Part shown: positions 8,332 to 15,929 of the stretch, piece by piece | How the letters are laid out: each line of letters opens with the position of its first letter | How positions within the stretch are numbered: position 1 is the stretch's first letter | Assembly (NCBI GenBank): GCA_016748015.1 | Contig: JAAOMT010000578.1 | Location: 36,711 to 54,544, forward strand | Direction of reading: 5' to 3' | Length of the DNA stretch: 17,834 nucleotides | Source: Geosiphon pyriformis | Taxonomy: Eukaryota; Glomeromycota; Glomeromycetes; Archaeosporales; Geosiphonaceae | Position numbers and translations under genes: made by a program | Notes under the pieces: generated by a model | Database searches by the model: none | What the model was told of the DNA's origin: nothing | The model's input: only the letters and a program-made list of their open reading frames with translations

Positions 8332-9475
8332 TTAGTTTTGGCCTTTGGGTTCTGTTTTGAGATAAGTTTTGGGCAGTATTTGGATTTGTTGGGGCTGATA
8401 AATTATCTAAGACTGTGGCTGATAAATGGGTTAGGGCTGTGGTTGATAAATGACAAGTGTTGTTGGTTGATAGATTGATGATTAATAAATTTACTGCTGT
8501 GTTATAAGTACGTAATTTGGTTGATATTATTCTGGTGATTAATTACTGACATAATTCTGAGTTTGTAGTTGGCAATTGGAGTTTCAATACTGATTAGCTG
8601 ATCTCTGGTCACTTATTTTTCTTTGACATTCAAATTGTAAATGTTTTTGTTTATCACAATAATGGTATGTACACGTTCCCTGCAGCCACTGTTGATTGGT
8701 CAAGAATGATGCTGAACACAACTAATTTTGGAAGCAATTTTCATTTCTCTGATTGTTGCATTGTTGTGGGGGTTGATAAATTGCTTAATTGGTGTTAGCT
8801 AAGTACTGCTCTAATTTTTGATTAATTAATTTGCTAAATTGTTTTAATTTGGAATCCAATTCAGATGATCTGTTCATTACTAAATTTACTGCTTAAGTGT
8901 GGTTGGCTTCTAATTCAGCTGCTTCAAAGTCTCTTGCATTTGTAACTGCAGCTTGAAGATCTGTTGAATGCATTGAGCATACATACTGAAAAATGCTACT
9001 GCATAAATCTTAAATGAATTGATTTAGAATTTAGGGTGCTGTAAAATAATCAGTCTGAATTGCCTAAATTTGGTGCAGATTTCTGTGAAAGTGTCCTAAG
9101 TAAGTAGTGACTGCTTCATTTTCTCTTTGCTTAATGATGGTAAAAGTGTTTGCCAATTGGTTGATGCTATTATTATTACTGAAATATTATAGGAATGTCT
9201 GCTGTTACTGGAGGTTTTTGGTCTTTTTTCTTGAATGTTGTTACTGTTTATCTGTTGTTAATTTCACGTTTTCTGGAAGCAGTTGAATCTCCAATAATTA
9301 AATTTATTTTCAAATTATCTCTTATAATTTGAACTGTTGGGCTTATAAGTAAAATGGCCAATTCTGTGCCAGTTACTTTGTGTAGTTACATTGTAGTAAA
9401 CATCAACTCTTTCTTAGGCATTGCTCATCTAAAAGCTCACTAAAATTGTACTTTGCTGTGAAAGTCAACTCTTCT
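8332..9475 (-). pseudogene. E1 gag (capsid and nucleocapsid), heavily stop-ridden
   Basis: Gag forms the particle and packages RNA. The frame starts near 9475 with ELTFTAKYNFSELLDEQ and shows a capsid-type stretch, KQRENEAVTTYLGHFHRNL and ILNQFI near 9010-9130, matching the Ty3/gypsy retrotrans_gag pattern. Next come NARDFEAAELEANH and a Gln-rich tail. A zinc knuckle lies at 8626-8667: YHYCDKQKHLQFEC, where the first Cys of CX2CX4HX4C is Tyr (TGC to TAC). The tail holds 24-bp repeats coding IYQP (8393-8488). The frame ends at TAA 8332-8334. Some two dozen or more stops interrupt it, mostly TAA/TAG in Gln-rich context, with a few TGA. No start codon is recognisable. Confidence 0.7.
8393..8488 (-). 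repeat. 24-bp tandem repeat, 4 copies, in E1 gag tail (IYQP octapeptide)
   Basis: Units start at 8393, 8417, 8441 and 8465, each exactly 24 bp, sharing GG[CT]TGATA[AG]AT near their start on the plus strand. On the coding strand each gives eight residues of the form QPxxxxIY, for example QPTTLVIY. The two middle units have a stop at the fifth residue. Exact 24-bp spacing keeps the gag frame, so the array expanded while the frame was under selection. It lies downstream of the zinc knuckle in a Gln/Pro-rich tail. Confidence 0.8.
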
Positions 9476-9816
9476 ATAGAAATCTCATCTGTAGGCTACT
9501 CTAATAATTGTAATAAAAAAATAAAAGAAAAATAAAAGAAATGTAAAAGAAATAGAATTCTGTTAAGAAAAACGTTTTCTATCCAGACCTGGAGTCACTA
9601 ATATTTTATTGAAATTGGTAGCTAATCAATTTCAAAACGTTAGTTGTGTTGAAAGAATTTCAAGTGTAATAATTTAAGAATTTGGTTTTTGAATATTTAA
9701 TTTTTATTTGAATGTGTAAAAGATAATTTGTTATAATTAAGATATCTAAAGTAAAATACTATGCTATGATGTAAAAAGATATATTTTCTTGAAAAGAAAA
9801 GCTTTTTTTTTATACA
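9476..9816 (-). other. E1 leader and remnant of its right (5') terminal repeat
   Basis: There is no gene here. From the gag start rightward: a T-rich (minus strand) leader to about 9550, then ACAGAATTC and a moderately GC-rich piece reading TAGTGACTCCAGGTCTGG on the minus strand (about 9576-9600). That piece could be the edge of a primer-binding site with a worn TGG, but I cannot name the tRNA. From about 9600 to 9816 an AT-rich segment occupies the place of the 5' terminal repeat and ends in a T run. It is only about 215 bp, against about 430 bp for the left repeat, which fits interruption by E2. Confidence 0.4.
9811..9816. repeat. Candidate 6-bp target-site duplication, left (TATACA)
   Basis: These six bases directly precede the first base of the left inverted arm of E2. 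The six bases directly after the right arm (17821-17826) are TATATA, differing by one C/T transition. Because TATATA is self-complementary and low in information, the match alone is modest evidence. Its exact abutment to both arm ends adds weight. Confidence 0.5.
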
Positions 9817-10165
9817 ACTTGTTGTAGTACTAGTCTTTGAACTTGCACTTTTTTCTTTGCTTTAATTTTGGCAAACTAAAGATACATTTTGGTAAACTAC
9901 AAGTTATTTCTACAAACTATTGATTATTTTGGCGAATTTTCATCAATTTCGGCGAATTTTAACTATATTAAATGGTTCAGGATATTGTGTAATTTGATCA
10001 TCTTAATTTTTATAATACAAATTGGGTTATTAATTAAATAATAATATTTGATAATTTGATTAAATAATAAGTGATAATCGAAATAATAATAATATATGCT
10101 AATTAATAATAAGAATTATGAGGGTAATTTTATGCTAATTAATAGCTAAAATTCTACTGGTAACA
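9817..10165 (+). repeat. E2 left inverted terminal repeat (349 bp)
   Basis: It starts ACTTGTTGTAGTACTAG and ends TTCTACTGGTAACA. The reverse complement of 17471-17820 aligns along its whole length with about 45 differences and one or two 1-bp indels (about 87% by eye), most of them transitions. Setting aside the outer ACT, it begins TGTT and ends AACA, the termini expected of an integrase substrate. The inner end is immediately followed by the polypurine tract of E2. It contains the iterated motif at 9863-9966. Confidence 0.9.
9863..9966. repeat. Iterated ~21-bp motif in the left arm (core TTCGGCGAA)
   Basis: About five diverged copies of a 20-22 bp unit with consensus ATTTYGGCGAAYTTT: ATTTTGGCAAACT, ATTTTGGTAAACT, ATTTCTACAAACT, ATTTTGGCGAATT, ATTTCGGCGAATT. 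The best core, TTCGGCGAA (9948-9956), is a perfect palindrome around its central G, and the copy at 9928-9936 is 20 bp away. Variants differ mainly by CG to TG or CA. The same array is in the right arm at 17670-17773. Subterminal repeats like this are typical binding sites for DNA transposases. Binding here is inference. Confidence 0.7.
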
Positions 10166-10180
10166 TAATCTCCTCCTTAA
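10166..10180 (-). other. Polypurine tract of E2
   Basis: The minus strand reads AAGGAGGAGATTA and is followed directly by TGTTACCAG, the inner end of the left arm. Its position and sequence match the E1 tract (2294-2310). This ties the left arm to E2 as its 3' end and indicates that E2 descends from an element replicated with plus-strand priming at this tract. Confidence 0.7.
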
Positions 10181-10184
10181 GACT

Positions 10185-11160
10185 GAACTTTATCAAAGTT
10201 TAAGCACTATTTGTAATGTCAAAATAGTAATCCAAGATAATTGAAATGATTTGGTCTGAAAATTGTTAAAATTTTAGTTCTGTGAGCTTTCCAATGTATT
10301 TAATCTTTATTGGGTGAAGTATTAGATTTTGTAGAACGTTTTCACAAGTATTGAATAAATCATAGAGTCTAAATGCTGCTCTAAGTTTGTAGCAAGTGTT
10401 TGTTGGTCCAGCTGCTGTCTTGAATTTATTGTGAATTTGTTTTTGTATAGCTTCAGAAGTAATGTTGATTGTTTCAAGTTCTAGTTTTCATTCATGGAGT
10501 GTTTTTCTAATATGAAAATATCTATAAATAAGAGTATGTTCATTGTTTTGTTCATTAAAAATAATAGAAGTTTTTGTTGGATTGTGGCATTTGGTAAAAT
10601 GTTAATAGGAGCAAATAAAAAGTTTTCTTTTAGTGCTTGTTTCAAAAGTTTTGGTAATTGATTTCCAGAGTAACCTTTTGTTTTTTTTCTATAAGAATAA
10701 TAATTTTGAAAATTATTTACTACTGGTGTTGTGTTTTTTTTTTTAAGTGTAATTAATTTGATTTCTATTAATTATTATGAATAAATCAGGAAGTGTTTTT
10801 AAAGCTAATATTAATTTTTGAAATATTTGTTGGATATTTTAGAGAATAATCATGATAAAAGTGACTAATTAATAAAAAGAATAAAAAAAAATTATTTTTT
10901 GAATATGGAGTTTTTATTTGTTTTTGGGTTTGAATGTTTCTTGTAATTATTTACTATTTTTGTGTATTTTAAAAAGATTATTATAAAAATGTTAAATTAA
11001 GTATTCAAGTTTGGTTGTTGTTTTATTATAACTATTGGTTTTAAATTTCAGAGAAAATTTTTAGGATTAATTAAAAGGAAATATGTACCAATTTGTGAAA
11101 TTAAAGGTTTAGAATTGTTTCTGAAATAATAATGTTTCAATCAATCTCCATATACAACTT
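10185..11160 (-). pseudogene. E2 pol C-terminal tail, function unknown
   Basis: Broken coding sequence continues past the integrase C-terminal domain to the polypurine tract. A recognisable open piece includes IQKQIHNKFKTAAGPTNTCY and then AAFRLYDLFNTCENVLQNL (about 10310-10460), apparently helical. Closer to the integrase (about 10700-11000) the sequence is T/A-rich, and I can read no convincing peptide. There is no chromodomain and no env. Its length of nearly 1 kb parallels the E1 tail. Confidence 0.4.
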
Positions 11161-12200
11161 TTGCTAATACTTTATTATTAAGTCTTAACTTGTATGATCT
11201 ATTGCCTAAAATTTAGTAGATATAAAATGATCTATCCTATTTATGTTTAAATTTTTCACTTTATTGTTTTTTAGCCTTAGTTCTGTGTAAAAGAATTTTA
11301 TTTCCAACTTTAAATTCATTGACAACTGGTAACAGTTTATTGTCATGCCTTTCTTTTTGTTAAGCTTGAAAGTGTTCAATATGAGTGGCTGTTATTTGTT
11401 TTTTTCCTTCCAGAATACTAAAAAGAATGTAGGCCCTTTTTTGGAGTGTTTCTTAGAAGTTTTTTTCATTGATTGGTTGTACTGAATATGTTTTCACTGT
11501 AAAATTAATTGGTAATCTTGCTGTTCTTTCATAAGTAAGATCAAATGATATGTGTTTTATAGTATCTTGTTTTAGTTTTCTGTATGTTAATAATACTAAT
11601 AGAATAAAAATATCCTATTTCTGTTCAAATCTGTTGAGACTTTGGCTAAAGATTCATATAATGTTTTGTTGAAACATTCTAAAGTCTATTTGTTTAGGGG
11701 TAATAAGGTGATAATAAAAGTCTTTTGACATTGAATTATTTACAAATTTTTTATATAAAGTTGTTTACAAAATGAGTTCCTTGATCAAATAAAAGTTCAA
11801 TTAGGCATTTATGTCTACAAATAATGTCTTCATAAATAAAATTTACTACTGATTTTGCATCTGTTCTTTAAATAACTTTAGCTTCAGACCATTTGGTGAA
11901 ATAATCTATTACAACTGCAATATAATAATTTCCTTGGGTTGTAATAGATAATAGTCTAACTAAATCAATTCCAACTCTGTTAAAAGATTGTCCAACTTTG
12001 ATTGAATTTAAAGGTTTTGTGAAGCAAATTTTTTCTCTTTTTTAACAATTATTACAAGATTTTATATATTGTCAAATGTCTTTTTACATGTAGGGTTAAA
12101 AATAATGTTCAAAAGTTCTTTGAATTGTTTCATCTCTTCCCAAGTGTGCTGATAATAGATGAGTGTACATGTTGTATAGGATTGTTTTTTTTTCATTTTC
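11161..12200 (-). pseudogene. E2 integrase, zinc ligands kept, frame broken
   Basis: The zinc domain is seen near 12030-12180 as HLLSAHLG and SCNNC, so all four HHCC ligands are present. The core has VGIDLV (Asp at 11964-11966), DYFTKWSEA, and LLFDQGTHF with the second catalytic Asp intact (11784-11786), unlike E1. Around 11640-11720 the frame is disturbed: PYYP is followed by TAA at the place of a conserved Gln, then TNRL and a TAG, and the catalytic Glu region is scrambled by an indel. The C-terminal part (11190-11560) includes basic peptides like those of E1. It is homologous to E1 but clearly diverged, so the two elements belong to different families of one lineage. Confidence 0.75.
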
Positions 12201-12539
12201 CTGTACTAATCTGAGTAATTAGTTTGAATTTCTGCAATTTTTATAATAGATTTTGTTGTGATGTATAAAATATTGTTTTGATTGATGTTGTAATCGGTTT
12301 TTTTCACTTGAAAACCAATTTTCTGGCATAGTAAAAGTCTCCAAATAGTTTTTAATGTTGTTGTAATTTCTGGGATCTATTGTTGTTTAGTTATTATTGT
12401 TGATAAATTGATAAGTTGTGGTAAGATTGCTGTTAATGTTAATCTTGTTTCATTCTTAAAAGATTGTTAATATTAGTGTGTAGTTTTTCTGGTTTGTGAT
12501 GTACAATATATTTGTAGTTTGCTAGAAAGTTATTCTATT

Positions 12540-13700
12540 GAAACTGTTTGGTACTTTGTTCAGTTTTCTTTTTATTGAGCTATTTGAGACCAATATTGTC
12601 AGTTATAATATCAAATTTTTTTCTATTTTTCAAGTATTGTTGAAAGTGTTTAAAAGCCCAAATAACTGCAGCAACTTCTAATTCAGTTGAGTCATACTTG
12701 AATTCTGTTGGTTTGAGTGTTTTACTAACATAAACAATAATTTGTTTCTGGCTATTTTCATCTAATTGTAATAAAATAGAACCAAATACTGTGTGTGAAG
12801 CATCAATGGCTAGTTGAAACCATTTGTTGAAGTTTGAATAAACAAAAACTGGGGCTGTTGTTAATTTTGTTTTGAGAGTTTCAAAGGCTTTCTGCTGTTT
12901 TTTAGTTTATTAATATGGCATGTTTTTGTTGATAAAATAATTAAGGAGTTTGGCAATTTCTGAGAATTTTTTTATGAATTTTCGATAATATAAGGCTAAT
13001 TTCACAAATTTTTGTAATTCTGTAGTATTTTTGGAAGTTTGAAAGTTTTTGACAGCACTAATTGTTCTACAATTTGGTTTGACTCCATTTTTATTAACTA
13101 TGTGTTTAAAAAAAATTAAACTTGTTTTTCCAAAGTGATATTTCTCAATGTTCAATTTTAATCTTGCTTTCTATAATCATTGAAAAACTTTTTACAGATA
13201 GATAAGATGAGCTTCAAAGCTTGGTAAGTACACATTAGTGTCATCCAGATAAACAACTACTAATTGCCATAAAAGTCTTTTGTAAACAACATTTATGAGT
13301 TGCTAGAATGTTGTTGGTGTATTGCAGAGTTCAAAACATAACATTGAACTTATAGTTTTTTTTTGCATAGTAAAATGCTGTTTTGAGTCAATCTTTTGAG
13401 TCTATTTCGATTTGCCAGTATTCATTTTTTAAGTTTAAAGTTGAAAAGAACTTGGTTTTTCTTAGAGCATTTAGCATGTTATCAATTCTTGGAAAGGGAT
13501 AGGCATCTTTAATTGTTACACTGTTTAATTGATAATAGTCAACACAAAATCTGATTTTTCTATTTTTCTTTTTAACCAAAACTACTGGTGAAACCCATGG
13601 ACTTCTTGATGATTGAATCAATCTGTTATTGAACATTCTTTAAACTTCTTCTCTGATGAATTGGTGGCTGGCAGGTGGTACTTAATAAGCTTGTTGTTAT
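12540..13700 (-). pseudogene. E2 reverse transcriptase and RNase H, YLDD intact
   Basis: RT pieces: SPWVSPVVLVKKKNRKIRFC, VDYYQLNSVT, FSTLNLKNEYWQIEI (13388-13636), then VVYLDDTNVYLPSFEAH with both catalytic Asp codons at 13240-13245, and the thumb NIEKYHFGKTSLIFFKHIVN (12910-13155). Stops fall in the YLxKVFQxLxK stretch near 13165-13200. RNase H (12570-12870) has AIDASHT, ELEVAAVIW and IITDNIGL, so the Asp/Glu/Asp set is present. Two adjacent TAA codons sit at the junction between RT and RNase H, where a Trp is normally conserved. At least one frame change separates 13388 from 13155. Active-site residues survive better than in E1, which suggests younger or differently decayed sequence. Confidence 0.85.
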
Positions 13701-14209
13701 TTTGGTAGAGCATCTCTTATGTGGATTTGATGTTAGACAATATCAGTTTTTCTAAGTCATTGTTGTCTTTTGTAAATATATCTGCAAATTGAACTATTAG
13801 CTGTTTCAGTTGTCTTTGTTGTTGGGGTTTTAAAAGACTCATGTTGATTTGAGAAAGTTTTTCTTCCAAAAGATAGTAGTTTTTAATAGTAGAGATAATA
13901 TTTGGATTGAAAAGTAAGATATGTCTTACAATTTCAATGAAATTAGAGACAGTTTAAGAGTTTTCATCTTGAAAGATGTTGCTATATATGATTCTAATTT
14001 TTAATTTATTTAATAAGACAATAAAGTAATTGTTGGGATTGTAAAATATAACTCAAAATTTCTTTATTTCTTTGGGAATATAAACATTTGAGATTGAGAT
14101 TTTATGTTTTAAACAGATTTGTTGAGTAATAGTGAGTTTTGAGCAAGTGTAAATTTCGTGATGTTCTCCAAAAAGTGAAATAATAATTCTCTGTTGTTAA
14201 CTAATTATA
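13701..14209 (-). pseudogene. E2 linker between dUTPase and reverse transcriptase
   Basis: This is broken coding sequence equivalent to 5601-6160 of E1. Readable peptides include ICLKHKISISNVYIPKEIKK near 14065-14130, similar in position and pattern to the beta-rich piece of E1, then EKLSQINMSLLKPQQQRQLK and IVQFADIFTKDNNDLEK (about 13740-13870), the helical run ahead of RT. Several stops interrupt it. I could not find dUTPase motif 5 between 14130 and 14230, where E1 has it. Confidence 0.5.
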
Positions 14210-14580
14210 AACCCAAAATGTTGATTAAGGATAGATAAATTGCTTGGACAATCTTTTCTGCATGTTCAATCCTAAATGGTTTGTCTGTTTTATTCTGTAA
14301 CATGATGGTAATATCTTCAGTATATTCTGCATCTATAACTCCTCCTCTAATATTGATTTCTTTGCTTGCCAATAATGATTGAGAAGCAATTTGTACTATT
14401 GCTCCTGATGGTATTTTAAGAGCAATTTTGAAGTTGATTTTGGTTAAGGATTTTGGTTAGAGAACCAAAATATCTTTTTCTGAGTATTGTAGATCATATT
14501 TAACATCTATATCATGGGCTTTTTTTGGTTTTATTTTTTGTTCATTGTTGTCAAAGTATTTAAGTTGTATAACAGACTGA
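14210..14580 (-). pseudogene. dUTPase domain embedded in E2 pol
   Basis: This has the same place and motif order as in E1. Motif 1 is AHDIDVKYDLQY (14480-14525; family DxGxDL, so the Gly is lost). Motif 2 is VQIASQSLLASKE. Motif 3 is NIRGGVIDAEYTEDI (about 14310-14355) with the catalytic Asp and Tyr kept, and is better preserved than in E1. Motif 4 is EKIVQAIYL (near 14235). The glycine-rich motif 5 was not found; the sequence passes from NREL directly to unrelated-looking peptide, so a deletion or heavy decay is likely. Conservation of this domain in two diverged elements shows that it was a standing part of the lineage. Confidence 0.75.
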
Positions 14581-14861
14581 TTTTTAGTAAGATAGATTGG
14601 AGTTGTTGTAATTTCTTCTACTAGCTTAGATTCTTTAAACTCAATTTCTTCCTAGTCATTTTTGTTGAATAAAGAGATGCTAAGAGCATAGCATTCTGAA
14701 CACTATTTGTTATTACAAAACATGATGTATTCTTCATACAATTGAATATTTATTTGCTTCAATCATTGAATTTGAGCTTCTTGGGTTAGATAAGTATGGC
14801 TTGTAATCTGGTGATATGTTTTTACTTCATCTTTATAGTTAAATTTAGGTAATTCTATTGT

Positions 14862-15310
14862 TTATTCAATATACTTAGCTTCTTTTATTTGGCAAACATC
14901 TTTTTGTGTGGCTTTATTGATTAAAGCCATTGCTAAATTAAAGATTATTTCAGCATTATAAGGGTAATGGTAGAGTTTGTTAAAAACACTGTTGTATGTT
15001 GCAACAAAAAGTGTTTTTCTTCTCACTTTTTCCGAGATTGATAGAGCATATTGACAGGTTTGATCACATACTCCTCTTTTTATTGCAACATCAATCCAGT
15101 TGCATTCTTCTGATAACATATCTTTATATGTAAGACAAGGAGTGTTGTCCTATTTTCTATTTTGTTTGGAATATCCAAATCGTTTTTTATGGCATGCTTT
15201 ACAGTAGTAATAGGTACAAGTTTCATATTTTTTTTCTGAAGAGATACATGCTCCCATTGATAAAAGTTTCTTGCTGCAATCTTTGCATTTAAGTAGGATA
15301 TAAGATGGTT
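14862..15310 (-). pseudogene. E2 Cys-rich (zinc-ribbon-like) module of pol
   Basis: The counterpart of 7140-7450. CKDCSKKLLSMGACISS (15240-15290) is followed by TYYYCKACHKKRFG (about 15180-15230), TPCLTYKD (second Cys of the pair now Tyr), then in an 85-codon open piece (14862-15119) SEECNWIDVAIKRGVCDQTC and a helical tail that E1 also has in part. The spacing of the Cys pairs is the same as in E1 while the sequence between is diverged, the pattern expected of a structural metal-binding fold. It lies in the same frame as the protease upstream. The region 14581-14861 is a broken linker corresponding to the acidic spacer of E1. Confidence 0.7.
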
Positions 15311-15311
15311 G

Positions 15312-15530
15312 TTTCCATAGTTCTAATGTAAAATATCTAACTATATTCTATCTTTTGGTTTCCTTAAAGAGTTTTTGTTCTGTTTTTTCAGCCCAATTGG
15401 ATGTTAATCCAAGAGCCATAAAGGTTTCAGTGATTGGTAGTTCTTTCTCTTTTTTAAATTCGAATACTGGGGCTTTTTCAGATTTTTTATTAAAAATACT
15501 ACAGATAGTAGATACTTTGGTATATTGTTC
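15312..15530 (-). pseudogene. E2 linker between protease and Cys-rich module
   Basis: This is a short broken coding spacer. Readable residues include a Lys/Glu-rich piece with EKELPITETFMALGLTSNW (about 15405-15455) and a lysine-rich run, comparable in position to the basic linker of E1 (7451-7817) but shorter. No motif of known function is seen. Confidence 0.4.
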
Positions 15531-15911
15531 TTAATACAAAATCTTCAATTTCTGGATTTCCCAATTTAAATTTGCATTGGTCTTGAGAAACCAATTATTT
15601 CCAACAAAAGCTTGGTATTGGGGTGCATTCATGACTAAAACTTTGACTGAAATGGCGATTTTATTAACTGTGAAAAGAAAGTTATCAATTTCTTTTACTG
15701 GGGTTTTCTTTATACTATCAGCTATAACAATTACTGTTTGGGCTGGTCTGTCAATATTTTGGTTGAGTTGTTGCATTAGTTGGTAGGTAATAATAATACT
15801 TTTAACTAATCTACTGTCTAGAATTAAGCAGATTTGTTTTCCTTTCACTTTAGCTTCAGTATATATAACAGTGATTGTTTTTTGCTCATTAACAGCTGCA
15901 TTGTTAAGCAA
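15531..15911 (-). pseudogene. E2 aspartic protease, active site DSR
   Basis: A 126-codon open stretch covers a full retropepsin-like fold: YTEAKVKGKQICLILDSR (Asp at 15826-15828), SIIITYQLMQQL, VIVIADSIKKTPVKEIDN, the hydrophobic strand IAISVKVLVMNAPQYQAFVG (second half, missing from E1), and NANLNWEIQKLKI. The catalytic triplet is DSR where DSG is expected (GGA to AGA, one G-to-A step), so activity is unlikely. It ends at a TAA at 15531. The first Met (15911) is probably internal to a polyprotein and not a true start. Confidence 0.8.
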
Positions 15912-15929
15912 GAATGGTGATTCATTGAC

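Larger units (their letters stand above)
1862..9816 (-). mobile_element. E1: degenerate Ty3/gypsy element with Cys-rich and dUTPase modules
   Basis: Read on the minus strand the modules run: gag with a zinc knuckle, aspartic protease, Cys-rich module, dUTPase, reverse transcriptase, RNase H, HHCC/DDE integrase, C-terminal tail, polypurine tract, terminal repeat. RT before integrase is the Ty3/gypsy order. The reading frame changes several times and carries many stops, so the element is dead. Loss of the second catalytic Asp in both RT (YLDN) and integrase supports this. Its left side, from polypurine tract to terminal repeat, looks complete. Its right terminal repeat is cut short by element E2 at 9817. 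The left limit given (1862) is a guess based on a TGTT motif. Confidence 0.8.

Noticed and set aside
8332-9475. UAA/UAG reassigned to Gln (ciliate-like code), because many in-frame stops sit at Gln-like positions
   Set aside because: In-frame TGA also occurs, a TAG (4795-4797) and a TAA pair near 12915 sit where Trp is normally conserved, and frameshifts are present. C-to-T/G-to-A decay explains all of these. An intact copy with no stops would settle it.
9560-9605. Primer-binding site matching a named tRNA next to the E1 leader
   Set aside because: The sequence GTGACTCCAGGTCTGG is suggestive in position, but I cannot assign a tRNA 3' end and the TGG start is not intact.
9476-9816. E1 also bounded by inverted repeats (weak match of 9729-9765 to the inverted left end)
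   Set aside because: The resemblance is about 35 AT-rich bases and does not extend. It is not distinguishable from chance.
10020-10140. Possible replication origin in the AT-rich TAATAATAA stretch
   Set aside because: It is part of the E2 arm and is repeated in the right arm. AT-richness alone is not evidence of an origin.
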